This document shows, piece by piece, positions 24,181-35,458 of a DNA stretch of 64,000 bases. The notes beneath the pieces were generated by a model. The model had not been told where the DNA came from. It ran no database searches and saw only the letters and a program-made list of their open reading frames with translations. The stretch is from Rehmannia glutinosa (lineage: Eukaryota > Streptophyta > Magnoliopsida > Lamiales > Orobanchaceae), in assembly GCA_016081115.2 (NCBI GenBank), contig CM071930.1, forward strand, positions 40,461,335 through 40,525,334. Reading direction: 5' to 3'. Numbering within the stretch: the stretch's first letter is position 1; each line of letters starts with the position of its first letter. Made by a program: the position numbers and the translations under genes.

Positions 24181-24479
24181 TGGAATATAAGCCCAAATGG
24201 CAAAGGCCTAGAACTCAAAGAAAGGCCATTCCAAAAGTATAAGAGCTTTCATCAAAGACACATATGCACCTAGCACTACACTCGTGAGACACCACAATTA
24301 CCCAAAGAAGGCGATTGCTAAAACACATATACAGCATACGTACAAAAGAGACAAAAGTTTGAACCTAGAATCCCCAAGCAATTTGCCAAGATTAATTATG
24401 ATTATGGCACTGATAGATGGCAACCCCTTAGAGTCAAATCATTTGCTATAAGTTGGTTGGATCATCTTACAATTTAACC

Positions 24480-25110
24480 CTCAGACCTGCATAAAGTATG
24501 GGTACCTAAAACTTAATTTCTTGATTGCGTTCAAGGAACAACTGAAAGTGCCAAGGAACCTGGTACACGGATAGTGGCTCGCCCACATATATGACAGAAA
24601 CAAGAAAATCATGTCAAAATTCAAGGAAGTTAAAGGAGCAAAAGTCATATTTGGAGGAAATGAAGCTCCAGGTGAAATAAGAGGCATCGATCCATCAAGA
24701 GGAACGGATTAGAAATCACGATGTTGCATATGTTGAAGGACTCAACTTCAACTTGCTAAGCATCACCAACTCGCGGACACAGGGCTATAATGTTGATTTA
24801 ACACGGGTATATGCCAAATCAAGATGTCAATCGAATGAAATTGTGTTGCAAGGATGCGTATAAAAGAACACGTATGTAGTAGATTGGTCAACCGCTACAC
24901 CAAAGACTGTCTATTAGCAAAGAGCACAAATTAACCAAGTCAAGCCGTGGCACAAAAAGTCGAGTCACCTAAATTTCAAAACGACAAAGCTTGCCGTATA
25001 ATCTTGTGAAGGACTTCCGCACTCAAGATACAAGAAGGAGAGTATATGTGACGATGTCGAAGGGAAAACAAATCAAATCATCATTCAAAGAAAAGACCCG
25101 CCCATCTTCA
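24480..25110 (+). pseudogene. SIRE element A protease and pre-integrase remnant
   Basis: The protease entry is readable as WYTDSGSPTYMT near 24564-24600, against DSGCSRHMTG in element B. AYVEGLNFNLLSI near 24728-24766 and a SHLNFKT stretch near 24965-24985 mark the protease C-terminus and pre-integrase region. Stops interrupt every frame. Confidence 0.75.
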
Positions 25111-26090
25111 ACAAGAATATTACATCCTCGCTATATACGGATCTATTTGGCCCAAAGGGAACCAAAAGATAAGTGGAAAGAAATACACCTTGGTGGTAGT
25201 AGATGACTACTCAAGATATACATGGACAATATTCATGTGTAAGAAGAAAAAACTCTACGAAACTACCACAAACCGATGAAGAGGATTCAAAATGAGAAAA
25301 GCCAAACCATTATCAAAATAAGATCGCATGAGAACCGAGTTTGTCAATGGTATAATAACTCAATATTGTATTGAAAATGGTATTGGTCATGAATTATCTC
25401 AGCAGCAAGACTCCACAAAGAACGGAGTTGCGTAAAGAAGGAATAACTCTCAAAGAAGCAAAGAGGACCATGTTAGTCAAGCAGGTTACCAAAAAGATTT
25501 TGGGTCAAGCAATTAACACAACTTGCTACACTCAAAACAGATGTATGATAAACAGACAAATTGACAAAGACTCCCTATGAGATTTGGACAGGAGAAAACC
25601 AAATGTTGCATATTTTAGAATATTTGATGTAAATGCTTCATCCATAACAACGGCAAAGACAATCTAAAGGCTTTCGATGCTAAAGTCGATGAATGTATCT
25701 TCGATACTCAAAAAAGCAAAGCCTTCAGAGTACTCAACAAAAGGACTATGGTTGCGTATTTAATCCATTCATGTGGTATTCGATGAGCCAAATGTAAATG
25801 GAGAAGACATTGAAGAGTCACCGATAAGTCAATCATCCAACCATACAAAAAGTCCCTATGTCAAGTCAAGCCGAATTATAAACTCGTTTAAGATGAGATA
25901 GCCGAGTCTCATAAAATGCTATAAAATTTGCAAAATGTGATTGCAAGAGAGTTGATCAAAGCAACACAACAAGATGACGATCAATCCAAATAACTTACTT
26001 CAACCTCGATGTAAGATGGTCGAAAGACCATCCACCATAACTTGTCATTGGAGATATAAGAGAAGGTGTCAAAACAAGATCCAAAACTCA
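25111..26090 (+). pseudogene. SIRE element A integrase remnant
   Basis: LVVVDDYSRYTWTIFMCKKK near 25190-25250 is the integrase core around a catalytic aspartate. TEFVNGIITQYCIENGI near 25335-25385 and the C-terminal FDAK...STQKSKA region near 25675-25730 follow in order. Broken by stops and shifts. Confidence 0.8.
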
Positions 26091-27060
26091 ACAAGAAGCT
26101 ATGTTCACATGCTTTATCTCACAAATAGAGCCTAAAGATGTGTTACAAGCATCGATGACACACATTGATTCAATCTATGCAAGAAGAGCTGAATCGCTTG
26201 AAAGAAATAAAGTATGGGAATTAGTTCAAAAACCCACCCATCAAAATGTTATTGGTACTAAATGGGTGTTCGTAAACAAGATGAACGAGAGGGCTCTGTG
26301 GTAAGAAACAAAGCAAGACTAGTAGCCAAAGGATATTGCCAAGAAGAAGGAATAGATTTTGATGAAACATTTGCTCCTCGTAGCAAGATTGAAGCTATAA
26401 GATGTTTCTTGCCTATGCAACTCACAAGAATTTTATTGTAGATCGATGGATGTAAAAAATGCATTCCTAAATGGTTTATTGGAAGAAGAAGTGTATGTTG
26501 AACAACCTCCAGGATTTGAGCAAGGTAAGACTTTGGAGATAAGGTATACAAACTCAAGAAAGCTCGCATGGATTGAAACAAATACCCAGAGCATGGTATG
26601 ATACTTTGTCACAATTCCTAACCGAGAATGGATTCACAAAAGGAAAAGTAGATAGAACACTTTTCGTAATTCAAGACAAGAAGAGTATACTCGCTTGTTC
26701 AAATATATGTGGATGACATCATTTTTGATCCACAAACAAAGAGCTATGTGAAAATTTTCAAACCTCATGCAAAGCAAATTTGAAATGAGCATGATGGGAG
26801 AGTCGACATTCTTCCTTGACTCCAAGAAACAACCAAGGATGGAACCTTCATAAGTCAAACAAAATACACCGAGATTTAATGAAGAAATTTGGTACGGAGA
26901 GGAGAAGTCTTCTCAAAAATACCAATGAATACATCACCAAAATGGACATGGATGCATATGGCAAGCCTCAGATCAAACAAGATATAGAGCACTTATCGGG
27001 ATCATTGCTTATCTCACAAAGAAGAGCGCATCACCTCTTGCCGTAGGTGTATGTGCAAGA
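26091..27060 (+). pseudogene. SIRE element A reverse transcriptase remnant
   Basis: The RT start is seen as [20 protein letters not shown] (about 26200-26260). [20 protein letters not shown] follows in another frame (about 26312-26372), then the active-site YVDD at 26706-26717. The domain order matches copia RT. Several frames are needed, so it is inactive as written. Confidence 0.85.
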
Positions 27061-27625
27061 TTTCAATCGCCTCCAAAAGAGAGTCATAATGACAAAAAAT
27101 AAAGAGAATCTTGAGATACTTGAAAGCTGAAGCCAAGAAGTTTGGCTTATGGTATCCAAAGGAAGGTGGATTCAAGCTAATCGCTATTCAGACTGACTAT
27201 GCCGGATGCGTAGTCGACAGAAAAGACACCTCGTGCACATGTCAAATGCTTCGAAACAAAGTCCGATTTCCTGAGCAAGAAGCAAAATTCAATAGCCACC
27301 TCTACAAACCAAGGTATCACATAGTCATGGCACTGCTGTTGTGCCCAAGTCCTATGGATGAGACAAAGAAAGAGACTATGAAGTTGAAGAAAAGGAAATT
27401 CCAATCATGTGTGATAACACAAGTGCAATTGCAATCACTCAATCCTCGTGTTGCACTCAAGAACAAAGCATATCGATGTCGATATCACTTCATAAGAGAT
27501 CATGTTGAAAAGAAGGACATCATATCGAATATATCTCAACCGATAAACAAAGAAAGATCGACATATTCACAAAACCATTATGTGAGTCAAGATTTGAAGA
27601 ACTCAAGCATGAGATAAAAAGTTAA
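27061..27625 (+). pseudogene. SIRE element A RNase H remnant
   Basis: The region aligns with B's RNase H: a DYAGCVVDRKDTS-like stretch (about 27194-27232), MCDNTSAIAIT in another frame near 27407-27440, and the terminal ESRFEELKHEI near 27580-27613. A stop follows at about 27618, ending pol. Confidence 0.8.
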
Positions 27626-28187
27626 TCGAAAAGAACACTGTAAGACTCAAAGAAAAGAAATGGAACACAAAAAGAGAAAAGGATCGAAATCTCAAAATCG
27701 CCTAAATGAATAAGCCATGCCTGAAAGACAAATATACCGAATTAGCCGACAAAATAGTCACCGAGAGAACTCGTGACTTAAGAGTTAAATCACTAAGGGA
27801 TAAACCGAGTCATTTATGAGCAAAGTGACAAAAACGCATTGCTTTTACTAAGCGAATGTTTTTAAGAATGACGTCAAGATAATGATGATGTGTACGCACA
27901 AAAAGCCGCATACCAAGCTTATGATTGATATAAATGTCCGCCGCATTAAATTCGAGACATTAAATGCTAATCGGGCGTGCAAAAATCTAAGCCGTTGATT
28001 TCAATCACATTTCAAAACCACCCGCACGCCCTTTCGTAAACCATACTTAACCCATTTTCGTCCTTTTTCTCTCACATATCACCAAAATGGTTCATCTCTA
28101 TCTCGTAAACAAAAGGCAAAACTCTCTCAAAACCCTCTCAGATTCAAATCAAATTTCTAAGTTTCTTTTTCGGTGAAATCCTCAAAA
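27626..28187 (+). other. Spacer between pol and 3' ORF of element A
   Basis: Noncoding; the counterpart of 39593-40151 in element B. It may carry a splice acceptor for the downstream ORF, as proposed for such elements, but none can be assigned from this sequence alone. Confidence 0.5.
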
Positions 28188-31100
28188 ATGGCATCAACCT
28201 ATGATTTTGTCAAGCTAGGAAAGCAAATCCACACAGGTCGACCACGGATTTCGAGGGCATGGTCAAACAGGGTCCGAGGACGCCCTCATAAAGAAAATCG
28301 CTGAAAAGCTCGAAACGTCCGGCCGAAACCATTTCTCGACGATGGAGTTCTCGATGACCTATGTGGAAGAGGTCGCACGCTTCTACGTGAACGCCGAGAT
28401 TCACGATGAAGGGATAAAGTCATCCTGCTCACTTTAAAGAAGTTCACCATCTCTCGCCAAGGATTTGGCCAACACTACCACTACCGACTAAGGAGCATCG
28501 TAAATCAACGGCCGATGTAAACCTGGCCGCTGCCAGCGAAGAAAATAGCCAAGCCCGACTATGCCGATAAAATAGTTTACACAAGAAACAAGAGGTCGCC
28601 AAGGAGGATTACCACAAGTCGTTGGACATAGTTGCCAAATGCATAAACATCAAATTTGGCGAGTTTGACCAATCAAAGTTGATCGTATGGCCGCGATCAT
28701 TGAAGAAAGGAAAATAAATCGGGCCGAGTTTGTCTACAAACAGACTCGCTGCATCGTAGGGAACAAATCCTTCAAGGAAGATGGTGCATTTGGAGGATCC
28801 CAAGATATGGCCCGGTGATTGGCCTCACTGATGGAGGTGAAAGGAGTCCCTCTGCATACATGGAAAGGCGCCCATGTAAACAAGAGGATGTTCAGATCAA
28901 ACCTCTCCTGGCGCACAAAGAGAGCCTACGCCAAGAGAGCGACGAGTGAGTGAGGGGGAATCACCGACCTCAAGATACAAAATTGCTTTCTCTCCACCAA
29001 AGAAGAAAGCCGCCCTGCAACCGCTAAGAGAATCGCTGCTCGCACTTCAAGAAGAAGATCACGCTTCCCGCAAAGAAAGAAAAACAAACCCGCCTCGCCC
29101 GCAGCTCGAGTCACCGCCCCCGCAGCTCGTGTCTCCCGCCTCAACAGCAGAATCTGTCGAGAAGGACTTCAACTACCTTATCCGATCGTCAAAAAGAGGA
29201 GATCTGATAAGCCAAGACGGCCCTCCTCGTAAGAAAACACCAAAGACGCCCCGCCGCCCAAGACTCAAGAAACTCTTTTTTGAACTAGAAATCCCACTAG
29301 TACAAACTAGAGACGAAGAAGAATCATCAAGCACTCCGAGCTTGAGAAACCTACGAGTCACCACTCACCGAGCAGATATCGAGATCGCCGGAGAAGTAGA
29401 GTCTCCGATATTATAGATGAAACAATGCAAGTCTCTTGAAGGCGATCAGCAGAGGCAAATCAAGACACAATCGTAGTTCGCAGACAATTGAGACACAAGA
29501 AGAAGCCGATAGAGATGATAGTGATGTGATGATCCTATCCCCACCTTACCCGCATATCCAAAATCGTCTCATGAGAGTGAGGAAGGCGGGAAATTGAGTC
29601 GATCAAGGAACAGCCCAACGACTCCCAATTTATAGAAGAGGAAGAGAAATCGCCAACTTCCTCGACTGACCTCTCGTGATCTCAAGATCGATGAAGAAAA
29701 TTGCAAAGATATCTTGCATCTTCAAGGATAAGGAGAAGGAGAGACAGAAGAGGAAGCCGAGGCACGTGAGAAGGCCAAAGATTCCGCCTCTATCACCGCA
29801 CCACGTAACACACACATCATCTCCTTGATGTCTTCTCGACATGCTGATGAGGATCTGACCCCGCCGCCGCACGTAAGAGTTGCAAATGCAAAAAGTAAGC
29901 AATGCATGAATCCGCAATTTTCATGAGAAGAGCATGATGGAGGGACCAGAGAGTCCTCCAAAACACACCGAAATCGATCCAATGGGAGTAGTGCAAAAAT
30001 CGCCACCGTTGTTGCGCCACCACTTCCCCACCACTCGGAAGAAGGATTGAAGGAAATGGCGATGAAATCGGGTTAGTGGGGACCCCACGAGCCAACCCCT
30101 AATGAAGGTGTGTTACCACCGCCCCAACTACCGAACACTCAAGAGAAACAAATGAGTTTGGAGACGAGTGACCCCATTCCAAGTCACTCACCGGTGCGCG
30201 CCACCGAGGGGAAACTCCTCCACCGCAGCAAGAAGGTCGAGGATGTCGCAGATGACTCCACAACGAATTTAGGAGGCGAAGTGGAGAAGGTACAAACACA
30301 AAATACACAAAAGTTGCCATCAACGAAGCTCAAACAGCTGAGACTATCTCACTGAGGTGCCAACCGCTTCTCAAGGCTAATGACGCCGATGCAGCGAGGC
30401 ACAGATGGAATGCCCGGGAGTTAACACTGGCGATGAAAGTGCAATCCATGGGGTTGAGACTCCAATGGATGCCACCACGAAGACCCTAAGACACCGACAC
30501 TGCCGAAAGGGAGGTCCATGCCTCGCCGCAGCTTGAGACTCGCATGAGGTAATGAAGGCCAACGGAGGTTGAGACTTCCTGGGTAAAGAGGTCAAGTAGA
30601 GAACATCCCTTCCGCTATCATTGATCCATCTCAAAAGGAGATAAGCGCGCTTCATGATTCCCGTGATAATCCCGATGTAACTTTTCCGGGATCGGGATCG
30701 CGCGACGGGAAGCCGAGTCATCCCCCGTGATGCATCCAAAAGACTCACCGAGGATGTTCCAAGCACGAACAAGTCTCGATCTCAAGACTACTCACAAACT
30801 TTCAATTTTGATGGCGAGCCACCAATGGAAATCTCATCATCGTCCGATGACGCTTCGATAAGGCCGAGGACTAGTCCACTAATTGGAGAAACCAACAGAC
30901 CGACGGTCGTGAGACAAAGAGGCTCAAAGAAGCCGGGTCCACTTCACAAAAGACCCCAAATGTAAACAGTCCATCACGCAGCTCCCCAAGTCCGCAAAGT
31001 TCGACTCCAAAAGGAACTTCACGCGCACCTTCATCATTGAACAAATCCTACTTGGCCGTGATGATTCCTTTGTAGAATCATTTCCTTTCTCTCTGTGAGG

Positions 31101-32640
31101 TACTTCCGACCTCCCCGACGAGTCGAGAACGATCTCGCGTGCTTCCACGCACTCAAACCCCGTCCTTCCATCCGACACCATCGTTCTAAATTTACTATGA
31201 CTTTGACGTCCGCATGGCCGTCACCGCAACGGAAGAAACAATTAAGTTCGGGAGGTGTTCAAAGCATTATTTGCTGAAATTGAACGGATGGAGAGGCACC
31301 AGTGCCTCTATGGACATGAGATCGATAACAGAGATGCTAACCTTATCCGACTTGAGAGGCATAACAAATTAATCGTGAATGGTGGCAACAAAGAAGAAAC
31401 AATGCGTGTGGAACAAGCTAGATATTTCGTAACATTGTTCAACAAGTTGCTGGGTATGGAGAGCCGAGAATGCCGATGCAAAACGAAATTGAGAGAACAC
31501 ATTGAGCACATTATGAAGCTCACACCACGAGATAAAGTCACCGCGTGAGCAAAATAAGAGTGATCTCCAAACATGGAAGAAAACATGGATAGAAAATTCA
31601 GCCTTCTCATGGCCGAGATAAAGCTAATTTCAAGAGTCCAACGCTACTCGCTCCGAATTTCGTGCCGCATACTCCGCAGCACACTCGAGGCAGTAACTCG
31701 ACTATCGCCAGGCTCGACTTCCGCTTGCCAAGATGTTTCCAGGGGTTCCTCTCTCCTTTGATGATGCCAAAAAGGGGGAAGAGGAATACTTTAAAGCGCT
31801 AAAGAGATCCGGTCGAAGAGGGAGCAAAATGGAAGGGAAAGACAAATGAGGAAGTTACAAGGAAAAAGAAAGGAAAGTCCGCTGAGGGGGAAGAATCGAG
31901 AGATGTGACCTTAATGATTGCACAAACCCCCAACAAGGTCTTGTCACAAATGATATTATCAAAGAACAAACTCCCAAAGGTGATTCGCCACTCCAACACT
32001 CGCTATATCTATGGCCGAAAAGAGAAAGACAATTGAAGCAGGGATGGAGGAAGTGGAAGGAAGAATGGATGCCCGAGTTATGAATATCTTGAAACAACAT
32101 GGAGGCATTCCAAAAGACAGAGACACTTATGCCATCTCGTATGCCTGAATCGAACCAAGATCAGCTTGATGAATTTAAAACGCCGCATCTCGAAGGATAC
32201 TTTGCAAACATGTCCATGGCTCAAGCTTGGGACTTGTACTGGGAAAAGGGTCTCACGCTTATGTGAAGAAGCTAACAGCAAAGCAGACTACCTAAATAAT
32301 CAATAACTGGTCACTCCGCTAGTCACTCACCGGAAAGAAGAAGACCCCAAGACAATACACGCCCGCAGGAAGAGGAAGAAGCGTGGTGGATGAAGAGGTT
32401 TCACCTGGCCTCCGCCCAAAAACATTGAGTACATAGATCCGTGCAAGAAAGGAGGGATCTCATCAATGGGTTCACCAAGTAGCCAATCCGCAAGTGGCTA
32501 AAAGCAATGCCGAGTATGCGAAAAGAATAGAAGAAGAAAATAAGAGACAAACTCAAATGCTATGGGAGGAAAGACAAGAGAGATTAAGAAGAGATGAAGA
32601 GCCTTAAGGCATATGAAAAGAAGAAGAATGCGGCCAAGAT
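28188..32640 (+). pseudogene. SIRE element A 3' extra ORF (envelope-like) remnant
   Basis: The ATG at 28188 begins the same protein as element B's ORF at 39592 (minus): a YDFVKLGKQIHTG-like start, then TYVEEVARFYVNAEI near 28358-28405. The frame is soon lost. Later parts keep an acidic, Ser/Pro-rich middle and a charged, coiled-coil-like end (31255-32640), with IERMERHQCL near 31276-31310 and MAEKRKTIEAGMEE-like sequence near 32010-32055. No catalytic motif is seen; the cellular role is unknown. Confidence 0.7.
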
Positions 32641-32967
32641 GAGAAAAAGAGAAGAAGACCGGAAGATGACAGAATCAAGAAGATGAAAGAAGGAGGCAAC
32701 GGGAGATGAAGTGTTGCTGTCCACCCCTTCATGTATTTTACTATGTAAATACATAATATGTAAGTCTTCTGCAATAAAGCTATAAATTCTCTATCTTTTT
32801 GTGTAGACAAATGTTTGCTCTGATACACCTTGTAAACAGTTGTGTAAAAGAACAAGAATGTTATGATCAATAAAAGGATTGATTCTACGCATACATTCTA
32901 TGTGAATGCACTATCTGTATGTATCCTTGCTATTTACTTTTTGAATGTTTTAAGTTTTGGCATCATC
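32641..32967 (+). other. 3' untranslated part of element A
   Basis: AT-rich, no ORF; ends with TTTTGGCATCATCAAAAAGG leading into the purine tract. Confidence 0.5.
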
Positions 32968-32981
32968 AAAAAGGGGGAAAT
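32968..32981 (+). other. Polypurine tract of element A
   Basis: AAAAAGGGGGAAAT, immediately followed by TGTTGGG of the 3' LTR; this is the plus-strand primer site in reverse transcription. Confidence 0.85.
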
Positions 32982-34533
32982 TGTTGGGAAATTTATTGTT
33001 TAGATTTTGATGAATGCCATGTAAAACTTAGAATAGGAAGTTGGCACCCCATTTTTGTTGTAAATCGCATTGTAATAAATAAATAATGGTCAAAGCCGAG
33101 TTAAGTCACTATGCCCAAACATGCAAGAAGACAATCGAGACTAGAAGGAAGACTCACAAGACAAATCGAGTATGTCAAAGAAGAGAAGACGAGAACTCGA
33201 TCAAGGATCGGCCAAGATGCAAAAGAGAGAGGAGTATCAAGTCAACTCAAGATAAGCCAAGTCTCAAGTTGGGGTGACAAGAGTCATCCAATGATTGGAA
33301 GTCGACTCTAAGTCACCTGGGGAAAGCAAGGAAATGCAATCAAGTCGAGATAATCAAAATATTCGCTGCACATAAATCAAGAGAATTACTTAAACAAGTA
33401 ATATCTCCATGTTACCTTTCTCGAAGTGCTCACCCTTAAGCGTGCAAAAGGAATAAACCAATTGGAAGCACTATACCGTGTCGAACTCAAAAGTCAAGAA
33501 CAATTCATACGAGGAAATGGCAATTCCAAGGATCGCAACAAGACAAGCCAACGACACAAGTGACTTTCAAAAATAAGCCTATCTCTTCAACGGGCAGATT
33601 TTTGAAAAGCTCACTATAAAAGGCCGAGGAATAACTCGAGAAAAGTTACGAAGGTTACCTTGACCATCCGAGAATTGAATACAAGCAAGAAAGAAACATT
33701 TTGTAACCTAAAATATTCTCAAGTTATTAAACGCTCAATCCTCAAGCCTACATTACGAAGAAAATCAATCCAACACTCACCGTGAAGGAAAGATAACTTC
33801 AATCGCTTGAAGAGGAAATTATCAAGAATAAAGGGGTCTACATTCCACGAAGGATTGTAGGAAGGTTCAAGGTTGAACCAAGTCTTGAGCTTTTGGAGGG
33901 CTTCGTGATCAAATCCAAAGAGCTTGAGCAAGTGGGCTGTAGTAGCAAGGCAAACCCCCGTGAAGAAGTTCGAGTCGCACGAGAAGCCACCGAGTGATCA
34001 AGGCATCTCCGATCGAGTCCCAAAGAATCAAGTCACCGCGGTGGTGATCAAGACTTGCATCCTGGATCTACCACTTTGTATACCGATCAATACCTAGTGG
34101 ATTCCTCCAGAGTTGGAGAAGAGAGGAGTAGAATTACCCCATCTTCGAACCTCTATAAAAACTTATCGTGTCATTTACATTTCAAAGACTTTAAATTCCT
34201 CGCATCTTATTTTCTCGATAAATTTGCAATCTACTTGATAATTTCTAAGTACTAAATCAAGCTTTAAATCTCTACTAAACCAAACTTAAGGGTGTTAAGT
34301 ATTCCGCAAAACAAACCACAACAGCTAATTCAGCTTTTAACAAACTGAGTTATTCTATCAACAAAATCAATGAGTCCGTTGAGTGACTAACTCTACTTGA
34401 TTAACTAAATTGGTCTGTCACCTAGACACACTGTGTAGTATCAACTCAACTTTTAAAAGGACTAAATCGAAAATTTGGTAAGGTTTATTCAACCCCCTTC
34501 TAAACCTTACACTCACACCCTTGGGACCTCACA
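32982..34533 (+). repeat. 3' LTR of SIRE element A
   Basis: 1552 bp, starting TGTTGGGAAATT and ending GGGACCTCACA. The terminal ACCTACA of the other LTRs reads ACCTCACA here. TATA box at 33615-33621. Only 3 CAG/CTG triplets occur in 33001-33600, against 20 in the homologous stretch of element B's 5' LTR (46401-47000). Confidence 0.9.
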
Positions 34534-34535
34534 TA

Positions 34536-34540
34536 GTCCT
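34536..34540. repeat. Target site duplication of element A, right copy
   Basis: GTCCT, pairing with 20536-20540. Two extra bases (TA) separate it from the LTR end. Confidence 0.75.
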
Positions 34541-34742
34541 CTATCTTGGCCATACTCACTGCTCTCACGGAGTCTTCACTTCACTTATTCATTGACTTCT
34601 TGTATTTCCGGCATAGCCGACTTGACTTAGCTCATTCAAATTTCTATCTATTACAATGAGAATTACAAGGAAAATGGGGTGCAACATTCTAATCTAAGTT
34701 TTACATGGCATTCATCAAAATCTACAAAATAATTTCCCAACA
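34541..34742 (-). repeat. 3' LTR of SIRE element B, proximal part
   Basis: Starts (minus strand) TGTTGGGAAATTATTTTG at 34742 and continues, after element A, at 20540. It has no CAG or CTG triplet, although the matching part of B's 5' LTR has several: TTCCAGGCATAG there reads TTCCGGCATAG here. Confidence 0.85.
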
Positions 34743-34757
34743 ATTTCCCCCTTTTTG
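34743..34757 (-). other. Polypurine tract of element B
   Basis: On the minus strand CAAAAAGGGGGAAAT directly before the LTR start. Confidence 0.85.
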
Positions 34758-35458
34758 ATGATGCCAAAATTTAAAAACATAAAATAACAAGTAAACAACA
34801 AAGATACATACAGACAATATAGTAACAAAGAATGTATGCGCAGAATCAATCATTTTATTGATCATAGCATTCTTGTCCTTTACACAATCAACAAAGTGTA
34901 TGAGAACATAATCATATCCAAGCAATTTTCAAGCATCTATGCTAAGATACAAATATAGAGAGAAAATACAAAAAACACTTTATTGAATGTACAGATGACT
35001 GACACATAAATGTATTTACAAGAGTAAAATACACGAAGGATCGCCAACAACACTTCATCGCCTTTCACGCCTCCTTCTTTCCTCTTTTTCACTCTCTCTT
35101 CGTCATCATCAACTCTCTTTCTTTTTCTTTCATCTTCAAATGCTTTCTTCTTTTCATAGGCTCTCTTCGCAACATCGTCTTTTTCGCTTCCTTTTCGCCT
35201 CTCTCGCCATACCGATCTTGTCTTCTATTTTCCTCCTCGATTCTTTTCACGTAGTCAGCATTTTTCCTTGCTATTTCCAGATTAGCTACTTCATCATACC
35301 CAGCCTAGTAGATCCTTCCCTTCCTGCCTGGATCTATGTATTCAATATTTTTGGGTAAAGGTCTAGGTTGAAAACCTCTTCCTCCACCACTTCTTCCTCC
35401 TCCTCTGGGTGTATATTGTATGTGAGTCTTCTTCTTACCAAAATGGTGAATGGGCAGA
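34758..35458 (-). other. 3' end of element B extra ORF and 3' UTR
   Basis: The minus strand reads as Lys/Glu-rich fragments matching the tail of element A's extra ORF (about 32280-32700), then AT-rich untranslated sequence. No complete frame. CAG/CTG loss is still evident up to about 36000. Confidence 0.5.

Larger units (their letters stand above)
20541..34533 (+). mobile_element. SIRE/Maximus-type copia element A (innermost of nest)
   Basis: About 14 kb with two LTRs of about 1.55 kb, tRNA-Met PBS, gag-pol order gag, protease, integrase, RT, RNase H, then a long 3' ORF region and a polypurine tract. It is inserted in the 3' LTR of element B with GTCCT duplications. It must be the youngest of the three by position, yet reads as the most frame-broken. 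This contradiction is best explained by local sequence error at CAG/CTG sites. Confidence 0.9.

Noticed and set aside
28926..30772. Many medium ORFs on both strands in element A
   Set aside because: They overlap the broken extra ORF in all frames; base changes at CAG/CTG sites create and remove stops here, so length alone is not evidence.
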